DNA from: Candidatus Latescibacterota bacterium
GTDB lineage: Bacteria; JAAXHH01; JACQVL01
Assembly: GCA_016209865.1 (NCBI GenBank)
Contig: JACQVL010000262.1
Span: 1 to 55,834, forward strand
DNA length: 55,834 bases
Direction: 5' to 3'
The position numbers were made by a program, and so were the translations under genes. Below are positions 15,762 through 27,620 of this stretch, piece after piece (the stretch's first letter is position 1; each line of letters starts with the position of its first letter). Below the pieces are notes generated by a model that had not been told where the DNA came from, ran no database searches, and saw only the letters and a program-made list of their open reading frames with translations.

Positions 15762-15790
15762 TTGACAGGACGACGGTTATAAGGTACTAT
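15762..15790 (+). promoter_or_regulatory. Sigma70-type promoter for carA
   Basis: TTGACA at 15762-15767 and TACTAT at 15785-15790, with exactly 17 bases between. The predicted start of transcription is about 20 bases before the ATG, leaving no room for a long attenuator leader. Confidence 0.78.
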
Positions 15791-15817
15791 GGGCAAATAA
15801 CGAAAAGGAGAACGCTG

Positions 15818-16963
15818 ATGGAAGCATGTCTTGTCCTTGAAGACGGCACGATGTATGAAGGGGAAGCCTTCGGGGCCGCCGGGGAGAAGACCGGGGAAGT
15901 CGTCTTTAACACCAGCATGGTCGGCTACCAGGAGATCCTGACCGACCCTTCCTATAAAGGCCAGATCGTCACGATGACCTACCCGTTGATCGGCAACTAC
16001 GGGGTCAACATCGACGATCTGGAGTCGATCCAGCCGCATGTCGAGGGGTTTGTCGTCCGGGAGTGCAGCACCGTTCCCAGCAACTGGCGAGCGACCGATG
16101 CGTTAGACGCGTTCCTGAAGCGCCATCACATCATCGGCATTCAGGGGGTGGACACGCGGGCGTTGACCCGTCGGCTGCGCGGCGAGGGGGTGATGCGCGG
16201 GATCATCTCCACGACCGACCTCGACTCGGACAGCCTGGTGGACAAGGCCCGGCGGTCGCCCGGCCTGATCGGCCGCGACCTCGTCCAGGAGGTCACGACC
16301 GCGGCCCCGTACCGGTGGGAGCATGGTCAGCGCCACCTGATCGACCTGCACACGGACGACCCGGAGCGCGTGTGGAACGCTTTCACCGACCCGTCAGGCG
16401 ACCGGGTGGTCGTGCTGGATTACGGGGCGAAATACAACATCTTGCGTCACTTAAGCGCCCGGCGGTGCCGGGTGCTCGTCGTCCCCGCCTCATTCCCGGC
16501 GGAGGCCATCCTGCGGCTGAACCCGGACGGCGTGATGCTGTCGAACGGGCCGGGCGACCCCGAAGGAGTGGGGTACGCCATCCGTGAGGTGAAGAACCTG
16601 ATCGGCAAGCGGCCGCTCTTCGGGATCTGCTTAGGACACCAGCTCCTCGGTTTAGCCCTGGGCGGCAAGACCTATAAACTGAAATTTGGCCACCGGGGCG
16701 CGAACCAGCCGGTGAAGCATCTCCAGACTGAGAAGGTGGAGATCACTTCCCAGAATCACGGGTTCGCCGTCGCCATCCAATCCCTCGACGAGCGGGAGGT
16801 TGAACTGACCCACATCAACCTGAACGATCAGACGTTAGAAGGCCTCCGGCACCGTCAGTACCCGCTCTTCTCCGTCCAGTACCATCCCGAGGCATCGCCG
16901 GGCCCCCACGACGCCGGGTACCTGTTCGACGAATTCGTGCGACTCATGCAGAACGGCTCATAG
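15818..16963 (+). CDS. carA: Carbamoyl-phosphate synthase small (glutaminase) subunit
   Basis: The 381-residue amidotransferase subunit that releases ammonia from glutamine for carbamoyl phosphate, feeding pyrimidine and arginine synthesis. The N-terminal CPSase domain (EGEAFGAAGEKTGEVVFNTS, GYQEILTDPSY) is followed by a class I glutaminase with nucleophile Cys in FGICLGHQLLGLA and the His-x-Glu pair in YHPEASPGP. I start at ATG 15818, which has AAAGGAG at 15804-15810; the longer frame has no family match before it. The large subunit carB is not adjacent, since the next gene is a radical SAM enzyme 62 bases downstream. Confidence 0.94.
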   Translation: MEACLVLEDGTMYEGEAFGAAGEKTGEVVFNTSMVGYQEILTDPSYKGQIVTMTYPLIGNYGVNIDDLESIQPHVEGFVVRECSTVPSNWRATDALDAFLKRHHIIGIQGVDTRALTRRLRGEGVMRGIISTTDLDSDSLVDKARRSPGLIGRDLVQEVTTAAPYRWEHGQRHLIDLHTDDPERVWNAFTDPSGDRVVVLDYGAKYNILRHLSARRCRVLVVPASFPAEAILRLNPDGVMLSNGPGDPEGVGYAIREVKNLIGKRPLFGICLGHQLLGLALGGKTYKLKFGHRGANQPVKHLQTEKVEITSQNHGFAVAIQSLDEREVELTHINLNDQTLEGLRHRQYPLFSVQYHPEASPGPHDAGYLFDEFVRLMQNGS

Positions 16964-17025
16964 CCCATCCGGCAGTCGAGTCAGGAACTGCGCATCCTCG
17001 ACTCCCTCATACAAGGAGCATCATC

Positions 17026-18807
17026 ATGCGTCTGTCGATCAAGGAGATTATTTTCCTCGAGCCCAAATCCTCCCACCTGCACGTGTACTCGAGCCAATAC
17101 ATCCCACGGATCGGCAGCCTCGTCCTGGCCACGATCCTCCAGAACCAGGGGTATCACGTCCGGGTGATCCTGGAGGAAGTCGAGCCGGTCGACACGGATG
17201 AGTTCGCCGAGGCGGACGTGGTCTGCATCTCGACCCTGACGTCCACCGCGCCCGGGTCGTACCAGTATGCGGACTTCATCCGTAACGTCTATCCCGACAA
17301 GGTCGTCATCATGGGCGGGACGCACCCGACGTTCATGCCGGACGAGGCGCTCGACCATGCTGATTTTATCATCCGTGGCGAAGGGGAGGAAGCGCTCGTC
17401 GAGCTGTTGCAATGCCTCGAGGCAGGAGAGGATTACCGCGGGATCGCCAACCTGTCGTGGAAAGAAGACGGACGCTGCGTCCATAACCCGGAACGGCCGA
17501 AGGCCGATGATCTGGACGTCCTGCCGATCCCTGACTTTGGGCTGATTCCCGGCGGGAAACTCGACATCATGTCCGTCCAGACCCAGCGCGGTTGTCCCTG
17601 GGACTGCAGCTTCTGCACGGTCACGAAGCTGAACGGCCATAGACTCCGCGGCCATTCCGTCGAACGGGTGCTGCAGATGATCGAGCACTACAGGAAGAAC
17701 CCGACGTTTGTCTACCTCTTCTTCGCCGATGACATCTTCAACGTCCCGGTGGAACGCACGATGGCCATCATGCAGGGGATGATCGACCGGAAGCTGACCA
17801 TCCCGTGGGCGGCGCAGATGCGGCATGAGGTCTCGAAGCACCCGGCGTTGCTCCGCAAGATGCGTGAAGCGGGTTGCGACCGGATCATGGTCGGGTTCGA
17901 AAGTGTGGACGAGACCGCGCTCGAGCTGTACGGCAAGAAAGAGACAGCGGCGGACGTGGAACGGGCGATCGATGCCATCCACACGGCCGGGATCGACATC
18001 CACGGGATGTTTATCGCGGGCGCGAGCACGGATACCTCGAACACGATCGTCGATCAGTTCGCGTTCGCCGAGCGCAAGGGCCTGGCCACCACCCAGTGCA
18101 TGATCCTGACGTACCTGCCGGGGTCGGAGGATACGATTCGGTATAACTTACAGAGCGGGGAGTACTTGAGCCGCGATTGGGCAGACTACGACGGCCATCA
18201 TGCCAACCATCCGCATCCGAACATGACCCGGTACGAGCTGGTCAACACGGTGATGACCGGGATGCGCCGATTTTATGGCCCATCCCGGATCGCAAAGAAC
18301 CTGCTGAACGCAGGCGTGAACTTCCTGAAAGGGGAGCGGCGGGAATCCACCCGGCAGTTGAGGAACGCCCTCCTCCGGGTGAACGGCTACTCGATCATCA
18401 AGCAATGGTTCACCGAGCACACCGAGTACCTGCGGGCGCTGCGTGCGGAGAATGTATCCCTGGAACCCGACCGGTATCAGCGAGTCCTGCTCGCCATCCA
18501 CAACGTGGACGTCCGGCGGGTGATCCACCAGTTCTTGTCGGAGATGGGCGTCCGCGTCGAGACGTTCAGCGAGGAGCACTTAGCGGCGCTGAAGGATTCG
18601 GACCTGCTGGTGATGGCTGGGGAGAAGGTGGAGGAGATGAAGGGGCGGGTGAAGAATTTCCACATCTTCCCCATCCACGATAAGAATACCCGGATGGACC
18701 GGACGTTGACGCAATTAGGGATTCTGTTCACCAAGAACGTCGAGAAAGTCCATGCGGCCATCGAGCGCGTCCGGCAGAATAGCCTGGCGTCAATGCCAGA
18801 GGTGTGA
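17026..18807 (+). CDS. B12-binding-domain radical SAM protein (BchE-like family)
   Basis: A 593-residue class B-like radical SAM enzyme. Residues 1-140 match a cobalamin-binding-type Rossmann domain (ADVVCISTLTST, VVIMGGTHPTFMP, FIIRGEGEEAL). The [4Fe-4S] cluster motif C-x3-C-x2-C is CPWDCSFC near residue 190, followed by the TIM-barrel segments FFADDIFN and IMVGFESVDE. Residues from about 470 to the end form an extra domain I do not recognise. No B12-dependent methyl acceptor can be inferred. AAGGAG precedes the ATG by eight bases. It lies downstream of carA on the same strand and converges on ggt. Confidence 0.83.
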   Translation: MRLSIKEIIFLEPKSSHLHVYSSQYIPRIGSLVLATILQNQGYHVRVILEEVEPVDTDEFAEADVVCISTLTSTAPGSYQYADFIRNVYPDKVVIMGGTHPTFMPDEALDHADFIIRGEGEEALVELLQCLEAGEDYRGIANLSWKEDGRCVHNPERPKADDLDVLPIPDFGLIPGGKLDIMSVQTQRGCPWDCSFCTVTKLNGHRLRGHSVERVLQMIEHYRKNPTFVYLFFADDIFNVPVERTMAIMQGMIDRKLTIPWAAQMRHEVSKHPALLRKMREAGCDRIMVGFESVDETALELYGKKETAADVERAIDAIHTAGIDIHGMFIAGASTDTSNTIVDQFAFAERKGLATTQCMILTYLPGSEDTIRYNLQSGEYLSRDWADYDGHHANHPHPNMTRYELVNTVMTGMRRFYGPSRIAKNLLNAGVNFLKGERRESTRQLRNALLRVNGYSIIKQWFTEHTEYLRALRAENVSLEPDRYQRVLLAIHNVDVRRVIHQFLSEMGVRVETFSEEHLAALKDSDLLVMAGEKVEEMKGRVKNFHIFPIHDKNTRMDRTLTQLGILFTKNVEKVHAAIERVRQNSLASMPEV

Positions 18808-18814
18808 TCTCCAC

Positions 18815-18855
18815 TCCCCTGTCGTCCCCCCGCATGCGGGGGGACCAGAGGGGGG
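18815..18855. terminator. G/C hairpin between convergent genes
   Basis: GTCCCCCCGCATGCGGGGGG and the following AC (18824-18845) form a perfect palindrome, flanked by further complementary CCCCT/AGGGG bases. It occupies the entire spacer between the radical SAM and ggt stops. No T-run follows, so terminator function is an inference; it resembles a dispersed repeat. Confidence 0.55.
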
Positions 18856-20499
18856 TCAATACCCGATCGCGCATCCGTCCTTCCGGGGTTCCGAGCCCCC
18901 GTGCAGCAGACCGGTCGCCGGGTCGATCATGATCGCCTGGTACCCGCCGAACCCGCTCACCGCCCGCACGACCCGGTGGCCCTTCTCCGCCAGCGCGCGG
19001 GCGACCGCCTCGTCGATCCACGGTTCTAACGCGACGCGGCCCCCGTCCGCCTCCATCCCCTCTCCGGTCGGCTCCGCCGACCCGCTGTGGTTGAACCGGG
19101 GCGCGTCCCCCGCTTCCTGCACGTCCATCCCGAAATCGATCAGGTTGCAGAGCACCTGCATGTGCCCCTGCGGCTGCATCGCCCCGCCCATCACCCCGAA
19201 CGACAACCACGGCCGGCCGTCTTTCGTCACCATCGCGGGGATGATCGTATGGAACGGGCGTTTGTGCGGCTCTAACCGGTTGCGATGGCCGCGGTCGAGG
19301 GCGAACAGTTGGCCCCGGTTCTGGAGCGGAAACCCCAGCCCGGACGGCACCATGCCCGACCCGAACCCCATGTACAGGCTCTGGATGAACGAGACGGCGT
19401 TCCGGTTTCGGTCGACGACGGTCAGGTAGATGGTATCCCCCCGGTCGAGCGCCGGACTACCCGCCGGGACGTCGCGGGCCGCCCGGTTCGGGTCGATCCG
19501 GCGGCGCTGCCGCTCCGCGTACTCTTTCGAGATGAGCGCCTGGACGGGCACGTCCGCGAACTGCGGGTCGGCGTAGTACATCGCCCGGTCGGCATAGGCG
19601 AGCTTCTTCGCCTCGATCTGCCGATGGAGCGTCTCGGCGGAGTTGTGGCCCAGGGCGGCCAGGTCGTACCCCTCCAGGATGTTGAGCATCTCCAGGACGG
19701 CGATCCCCTGGCCGTTGGGCGGGAGTTCCCAGACGGTGTACCCCCGGTAGGTCGTGCTGACCGGGTCATCCCAGGTGGAGACGTGATCACGCAGGTCTTC
19801 GAGGGTCAGCAGGCCGTCGTTCGCCTTCGAGAACGCCGCGATCCGCCGGGCGATATCGCCGTCGTAAAAGATATCCCGGCCCCCTTCCGTGATCCGGGTG
19901 TACACGTACGCCAGATCGAGGTTCTTGAACCCTTCACCCGGCCGGGGCGCCCGCCCGCCGGGCAGGTACGTCTTCGCCGAGTCCGGCCACTGCCGGAGCA
20001 GCCCTTCGGCGGCGGCCCAGTCGTGCGCGATGATGTCCGACACCGGGAACCCCTGCCGGGCGTACTCGATGGCGGGCGCGAGCACCTGCACGTAGTCCAT
20101 CGACCCGAACCGCTGGCGGAGACAGTCCCACCCATCGACGCACCCCGGCACCGACCAGGGCAGCGGGCCATGCGCCGGGATGGCCGCCAGTCCTCTGCGC
20201 TCGAACCCTTCGATGGCCGCCGCGTACGGGGCGCGGCCGCTCGCGTTCAGCCCGTGCAACTGGCCGGTCGACGCATCGTAGACGATGGCGAACAGGTCAC
20301 CACCGATGCCGCACGACATCGGCTCGACCACGCCCAAGACCGCGTTCGTGGCGATCGCGGCGTCGACCGCATGCCCGCCCGCCTTCAGGATGTCGATCCC
20401 GGCTTGCGCGGCCAACGGCTGGCTCGTCGCCACCATCCCGTACGGCGCCATCACGACCGACCGGCGCGAGCCGCGGTAGGACAACGGATGCCCAGGCAT
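18856..20499 (-). CDS. ggt: Gamma-glutamyltransferase
   Basis: A 547-residue member of the Ntn-hydrolase gamma-glutamyltranspeptidase family, which cleaves or transfers the gamma-glutamyl group of glutathione and similar peptides. Conserved blocks include VVEPMSCGIGGDLFAIVYD, PNGQGIAVLEMLNILEG and the self-cleavage site with nucleophile Thr in DRGDTIYLTVVD (about residue 365), followed by the family-typical FGSGMVPSGLGFPLQNRG. No signal peptide is visible with ATG 20499, unlike the periplasmic E. coli enzyme, so it may be cytoplasmic. The upstream site GGAAGGGG is acceptable. A long frame on the other strand is a shadow. Confidence 0.9.
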   Translation of the reverse strand: MPGHPLSYRGSRRSVVMAPYGMVATSQPLAAQAGIDILKAGGHAVDAAIATNAVLGVVEPMSCGIGGDLFAIVYDASTGQLHGLNASGRAPYAAAIEGFERRGLAAIPAHGPLPWSVPGCVDGWDCLRQRFGSMDYVQVLAPAIEYARQGFPVSDIIAHDWAAAEGLLRQWPDSAKTYLPGGRAPRPGEGFKNLDLAYVYTRITEGGRDIFYDGDIARRIAAFSKANDGLLTLEDLRDHVSTWDDPVSTTYRGYTVWELPPNGQGIAVLEMLNILEGYDLAALGHNSAETLHRQIEAKKLAYADRAMYYADPQFADVPVQALISKEYAERQRRRIDPNRAARDVPAGSPALDRGDTIYLTVVDRNRNAVSFIQSLYMGFGSGMVPSGLGFPLQNRGQLFALDRGHRNRLEPHKRPFHTIIPAMVTKDGRPWLSFGVMGGAMQPQGHMQVLCNLIDFGMDVQEAGDAPRFNHSGSAEPTGEGMEADGGRVALEPWIDEAVARALAEKGHRVVRAVSGFGGYQAIMIDPATGLLHGGSEPRKDGCAIGY

Positions 20500-20544
20500 G
20501 GCTGAACCCCTTCCCCGTGCGGGCGACCCGGTGGGTCATCCCGG

Positions 20545-20919
20545 CTAAAACGAGACCGCTCTGGCTTTCATCCGCCAGTTCCAGGAGGACGGCAGGGTCG
20601 GATAGGGAACCTGACTGTTCGACTCGGAATACACAAAGAACGAGGTGGTCTTGCCCGACACGTCGATGAGCTTTTCCGAGAACGAGAAGAACGTGCTATC
20701 CGTCGGCGGAGCGGTGAGCTCGAGTTTGACCCCGACCTTGACGAGGTACTGGCTCCGGTTCAGAATCCGACCCTGCCAGCCGATCGAGGTCCCGTAGTTA
20801 TAGACCTGCTGGTCGTACAGTTCGACGTCGGCATCGGTGACCGCCGGTGTTGTGGGCAACTTCGTCTCACAGGAGACAGCCAGCATGCACAGCAAGAGCA
20901 CACAAGAGATACGCCTCAT
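20545..20919 (-). CDS. Small hypothetical lipoprotein, 124 aa
   Basis: The start is ATG 20919, chosen because AGGGGAG lies four bases before it and the product then begins with a classic lipoprotein signal (MRRISCVLLLCMLAVSC, cysteine at residue 17). The mature part is a small beta-rich domain (YNYGTSIGWQGRILNRS, LELTAPPTDSTFFSF) that I do not recognise; it may resemble FxLYD-type immunoglobulin-like folds. It follows the arginine-deiminase-family gene by 31 bases on the same strand, so the two are probably cotranscribed. It is probably attached to the inner or outer membrane. Confidence 0.72.
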   Translation of the reverse strand: MRRISCVLLLCMLAVSCETKLPTTPAVTDADVELYDQQVYNYGTSIGWQGRILNRSQYLVKVGVKLELTAPPTDSTFFSFSEKLIDVSGKTTSFFVYSESNSQVPYPTLPSSWNWRMKARAVSF

Positions 20920-20950
20920 CGGACTCCCCTCCATTCTCACGAACGCTGGT

Positions 20951-21886
20951 CTACACGCGTAGTAGCGGACATGTCATACAGTGCGGCCCCGCGTTCCCCC
21001 GGATGAGTTGTTGCCCAGGAACCCCGATCACTCGCCCACCGCGCCGGACGATCTCCGCACTCGTCCGCTCCGCCCAGTCGTACCCGACGACCGTCAACGG
21101 GGCCACGGTCACGTAGTTCACGTGGGCTCGCTCACATTCTGTCCTGTCCACCTCGAAGACCTCGACCCCATGACGCTCTAAGTAATCCGGCAACCAGACG
21201 TACTCAGGCGACCGTCCTTTCCGGAAAATCGTCGAGGGATACAGCTCCAGGGCAGGACGGTAGGCCAGTGCTAAGTTAGGGGCGACGAACATCAGCACCC
21301 CATCAATATGCACGACTCCCTCGGCCACCGCCACCATGACGATCTCGTCCACGTGGTCGCCCAGCAAGAGGTCGCACATCTGATAGATCGCAGACTCGGT
21401 CGTTCGGTCACACAGGGAGACGAGCAATTTTCGTTCCGTGAGAAACATGATCCCGCCCCCTTCGATGAACCCGGGCGGACGAACCTCTCCCACGATAGGG
21501 ATGCCTAACTTCTCCATCGCCAACCGGATGACCCAGGGATCGCCCTTGCGTCCCTTGTGGTACATACTCATCAGAAGGACACCGGCGTCGAGGACGACGG
21601 CCAGGTCGCGGGTGTACGTGATGTTCGGCCGCCGGCTGATGTAGTCGAGCGCGGCGGGCTCATCCTTCAGGACGTCGGTCAGGAGCACCACCTCCACCCC
21701 GAGCGCCGTCAGCCCATCAGCTAAGGCGTCAAATTCGCGCAGGAACTGCGGGAGGTCGACGGGCTGAGAAAAATTGAAGGCGGTGAGCGTCTCCGGGCGG
21801 ACGAATTCCAACTCTGTTCCGGGACGGTGCATCAGGACACGTTTCATCACGCCGTGCTCATGCTGTGCGCCGTACGTGCGGGGCAT
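20951..21886 (-). CDS. Arginine deiminase / amidinotransferase superfamily protein
   Basis: A 311-residue guanidino-group-modifying enzyme fold. Landmarks are YTRDLAVVLD, the FIEGGGIMFL block with the catalytic-site Glu, the VHIDGVLMFV histidine motif and the C-terminal nucleophile Cys in GNAGPHCMTCP. These correspond to arginine deiminase and related dihydrolases, but the protein is shorter than the ~410-residue ArcA deiminases. Hydrolysis of arginine or another guanidino compound is therefore likely but not assignable. ATG 21886 follows AAAGGAG. No ornithine carbamoyltransferase or carbamate kinase is adjacent, so an energy-yielding arginine pathway is not supported. Confidence 0.78.
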   Translation of the reverse strand: MPRTYGAQHEHGVMKRVLMHRPGTELEFVRPETLTAFNFSQPVDLPQFLREFDALADGLTALGVEVVLLTDVLKDEPAALDYISRRPNITYTRDLAVVLDAGVLLMSMYHKGRKGDPWVIRLAMEKLGIPIVGEVRPPGFIEGGGIMFLTERKLLVSLCDRTTESAIYQMCDLLLGDHVDEIVMVAVAEGVVHIDGVLMFVAPNLALAYRPALELYPSTIFRKGRSPEYVWLPDYLERHGVEVFEVDRTECERAHVNYVTVAPLTVVGYDWAERTSAEIVRRGGRVIGVPGQQLIRGNAGPHCMTCPLLRV

Positions 21887-21900
21887 GGGGACTCCTTTGG

Positions 21901-24679
<2,779 letters not shown>

Positions 24680-24691
24680 GCTCGACCGACC

Positions 24692-24862
24692 TCACCGGTT
24701 GATCCGCCGTTCCAGCAGCCATCCGAGGGTGAAGATCGCGCCTCCAATCGCCAGGATCGTCAGTTCACGGGCTTCTGAGAGTTCCCCTGCGATCCCCATG
24801 ACGAGGGCATACGTCACCTCCAGGATGCCCACCAATTCGAGCGTCTTGGCGAGGATGAGCAT
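24692..24862 (-). CDS. Small two-helix membrane protein, 56 aa
   Basis: An unrecognised short gene that begins seven bases after the secDF stop. The product starts MLILAKTLELVGILEVTYAL, has a short polar loop (GELSEARE) and a second hydrophobic stretch (LTILAIGGAIFTLGW) ending in LLERRINR, so two membrane helices with a basic tail. The uninterrupted coupling secDF - this gene - methyltransferase - ligA and the membrane pattern argue that it is real; the ribosome-binding site is weak. It might assist SecDF or simply sit in the operon. Confidence 0.6.
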   Translation of the reverse strand: MLILAKTLELVGILEVTYALVMGIAGELSEARELTILAIGGAIFTLGWLLERRINR

Positions 24863-24869
24863 GAGGGCT

Positions 24870-27506
24870 TTATTTGGTCACCTCGGTCTTCGGCTGATCA
24901 GCTTTCCTGGCGGCCGGCTTCGTGGCGCCGGCCGCAGCCCCGGCCGCACGCTGCTGTCGCTGCTCCTCTTTCCGCTGAGCCTGCCAGCTTTGCCACCAGA
25001 CGACGACCGGACTGGCCACGAAGATCGACGAATACGTCCCAGTCACGACCCCGATCGTCAACGCCAGTGCGAACCCCCAGTTCGTCGTCCCACCCCCGAC
25101 GAGCAGGAGGATGAGGACGAGCAAGATGGTCATCGACGTCATGACCGTCCGGTTCAGCGTCTCGTTGATGCTCCGGTTGACCGTCTCCGCGAACCCTTCA
25201 CGCCGTGTGCGTCCCAGCCCTTCTCGGATCCGGTCGTACACCACGATCGTGTCGTTGATCGAATAGCCGACCACCGTCAGGAGGGCAGCCACCACCCCCA
25301 TCGAGATTTCCTCGTCGATGAGGGAAAAAATCCCGATGACGATCAGGACGTCGTGGATGAGCGAGACCACTCCACCGACCCCGAACCGGAAGCCGCCGAC
25401 CTTCCGGAACCGGAACCCGATGTAGATCAAGATGCCGGCGATCGACCAGAGGACGGCCTGCAGGGCGTCGAGCGTTAATTCTTTCCCGATCTTCGGCCCG
25501 ACGTTGAGTTCTTGACGGCGCCAGTTACTCTCATCTCCCTTCAGGTTATCAGGGAACCGGGCCTTGAGCGCCGTCTTCACGGCGGTGGCCAGTTGCTGCT
25601 CATTCCATGGCCCGGCCGCCCGGACGAGGATGTTGTTCGGGCCGCCGAACTGTTTGATCTCGCTCTCTCTCAGGTCCGCCTTCGTCCCGTTGATCGTCAC
25701 CTCCTGCAGCGCGTCTCGCACCTGCTGCACCGAGACAGGCGGGTTGAACTGAACCTCCAGCAGGGAGCCGCCCTGGAAGTCGATCCCCCACTTCAGGCCA
25801 CGGTGGGCGGCGATCGAGATCAGCCCGATGAAGATGATCGCCCAGGTGATGGCGAACGCATACTTGGCGAACCTGATGAACCCGAAGCTCACCCTCCCGA
25901 ACGGGTTGGCCTGGCCGATGCTGAACGTTTTCAGGTTCCATCGGTCGATCATCCCGTCGTACAACGCCCGGGTCACAGCGATGGCGGTGAACATGCTGAT
26001 GATGATCCCGAACGAGAGGGTGACCGCAAACCCTTTGATCGGCCCCGTCCCGAACTGGTAGAGCGCCAGGGCGGTGATGAGGGTGGTGAGGTTGGAATCG
26101 ATGATCGTGCGCAGGGCGTTGCTGTACCCGTTGTCGATCGCCATCCGGATCGTCTTCCCCGTCTTGAGCTCCTCTTTAATCCGCTCGAAGATCAGGATGT
26201 TCGCATCCACCGCCATCCCCATCGTCAGGATAATCCCGGCGATGCCAGGCAGCGTCAGCGTGGCGTGGAACCCCGCCATCACCGCCAGCAGGAGGATGAG
26301 GTTCAGGCTGAGGCCGAAGTTGGCGATGAGGCCGGAGGCACGGTAGTAGCCGAGCATGAACAGGAGGACGACGACCAGGCCGATGAGGGAGGCCTGGACG
26401 CCCGTCCGGATGGCGTCCGCGCCCAACGACGGGCCGACGACCTGCTTGCTCTGGATCTGGACGGGCGCGGGGAGGGCGCCGGCGCGCAGGACGATGGACA
26501 GGTCTTTAGCCTCTTCGAGCGAGCCGATGCCCGTGATCTCGCCCCGGCCGTTGGGAATCCGGCCCTGGATCGTCGGCGCGGAGTAGACCTTCCCGTCTAA
26601 GATGATGGCCATCCGTTTCCCGATATTCGACCCGGTCACCCGCGAGAAGAGCTGCGCGCCGTCATCGGTCGTCGTGAAGTTCACGACCGCGCGCCCGACG
26701 TTGCTCAGGTCTCTGCCCGTTCCTGCCTCTGCTCGCGCATCGGCCAGGGCCGCCCCGGTCAGCTCCGCCCGCTTGTTCACGTAATACAGGAACTCGACTT
26801 TCTGGCCGCCCCGAGTCTCTGGCCGGACGTCGGCCTGGAATTCGGCATCGTCGGGGATGAGCGCCTGGACCTCTGGCCGCGCCAGGAATGCGTTCACCTG
26901 CTTCACGCTGCTCGCCGGGATGATCAACTCGCCCCCGGAGTGATCGACGAGGGAGGAGAACGGGGTGGTTTCTTGCGGCTCGTTGAACAGCTTCGTCTGA
27001 CTCGTATCCCGCGCGGTGGTCGTGCGTGCGGCCAGCACGCCGTCGATCTTGCCGAGCAACTCCTGCAGCTCAGAGGCCTCGCGCAGCATCTTGAATTCGA
27101 GCTGAGCAGTCTGGCCGATCAGGTCGATCGCCCGGTTGACATCCTTCAGGCCGGGGAGTTCGACGATGATCCGGCGATCCCCTTCGCGCTGGATGGTCGG
27201 CTCGGCGACGCCGAATTGGTTAATCCGGTTGGAGATCACCTGCATCGCCCGGTCGACCGCGTCCTTCGCCTCATCCGCGGAGAGGCGGGAGAGATCGACC
27301 TCCATGACCAGGTGCACCCCGCCTTGCAGGTCGAGGCCGAGTTTGATCGCCCGCTCCCGGAGTTGATTCCGCTCCTCGTCGGTGAGGGGCATCCGGTCGA
27401 ACGGCCAGGAGGTCCAGTACAGCCGGACCGTCGGGTAGACGTACCACAGGGCGGCAAAAAGAGTCGCGACGATGAGGACGATCCGGATACGCTTCCATTG
27501 TCCCAT
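24870..27506 (-). CDS. secDF: SecD-SecF fusion, protein translocase accessory subunit
   Basis: An 878-residue fused SecDF, the proton-driven RND-type partner of SecYEG that pulls exported proteins to the periplasmic side. The SecD half has GLDLQGGVHLVMEVD, the P1 head region and six membrane helices with ILTMGMAVDANILIFERIKEE. The SecF half starts near residue 540 with its own KWGIDFQGGSLLEV and GYSINDTIVVYDRIRE. The tail is Ala/Lys-rich. The start is ATG 27506 with GGGAG upstream; the 32 residues before it in the open frame are derived from a GGTCGGT repeat. No yajC is adjacent. Confidence 0.93.
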   Translation of the reverse strand: MGQWKRIRIVLIVATLFAALWYVYPTVRLYWTSWPFDRMPLTDEERNQLRERAIKLGLDLQGGVHLVMEVDLSRLSADEAKDAVDRAMQVISNRINQFGVAEPTIQREGDRRIIVELPGLKDVNRAIDLIGQTAQLEFKMLREASELQELLGKIDGVLAARTTTARDTSQTKLFNEPQETTPFSSLVDHSGGELIIPASSVKQVNAFLARPEVQALIPDDAEFQADVRPETRGGQKVEFLYYVNKRAELTGAALADARAEAGTGRDLSNVGRAVVNFTTTDDGAQLFSRVTGSNIGKRMAIILDGKVYSAPTIQGRIPNGRGEITGIGSLEEAKDLSIVLRAGALPAPVQIQSKQVVGPSLGADAIRTGVQASLIGLVVVLLFMLGYYRASGLIANFGLSLNLILLLAVMAGFHATLTLPGIAGIILTMGMAVDANILIFERIKEELKTGKTIRMAIDNGYSNALRTIIDSNLTTLITALALYQFGTGPIKGFAVTLSFGIIISMFTAIAVTRALYDGMIDRWNLKTFSIGQANPFGRVSFGFIRFAKYAFAITWAIIFIGLISIAAHRGLKWGIDFQGGSLLEVQFNPPVSVQQVRDALQEVTINGTKADLRESEIKQFGGPNNILVRAAGPWNEQQLATAVKTALKARFPDNLKGDESNWRRQELNVGPKIGKELTLDALQAVLWSIAGILIYIGFRFRKVGGFRFGVGGVVSLIHDVLIVIGIFSLIDEEISMGVVAALLTVVGYSINDTIVVYDRIREGLGRTRREGFAETVNRSINETLNRTVMTSMTILLVLILLLVGGGTTNWGFALALTIGVVTGTYSSIFVASPVVVWWQSWQAQRKEEQRQQRAAGAAAGATKPAARKADQPKTEVTK

Positions 27507-27525
27507 ACGGCCTGCTCCCTCAAGT

Positions 27526-27556
27526 AATCGGTGGTCGGTGGTCGGTAGTCGGTAAA
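27526..27556. repeat. GGTCGGT heptamer array in the secDF leader
   Basis: About four words (ATCGGTGGTCGGTGGTCGGT and onwards) lie between the secDF promoter and ATG. It is a single arm with no local inverted partner. Confidence 0.75.
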
Positions 27557-27573
27557 GACCGCAATAACATGAT

Positions 27574-27602
27574 ATAATGGCGCAGACGATCAGACTTGTC
27601 AA
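27574..27602 (-). promoter_or_regulatory. Sigma70-type promoter for secDF
   Basis: On the minus strand TTGACA (27602-27597) and CATTAT (27579-27574) lie 17 bases apart, about 70 bases before the start codon. Confidence 0.68.
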
Positions 27603-27620
27603 GCGAAAAACCCGGTGGGA

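Noticed and set aside
20951-21886. Arginine deiminase pathway for energy generation
   Set aside because: No arcB, arcC or antiporter gene is adjacent and the protein is about 100 residues shorter than classical ArcA.
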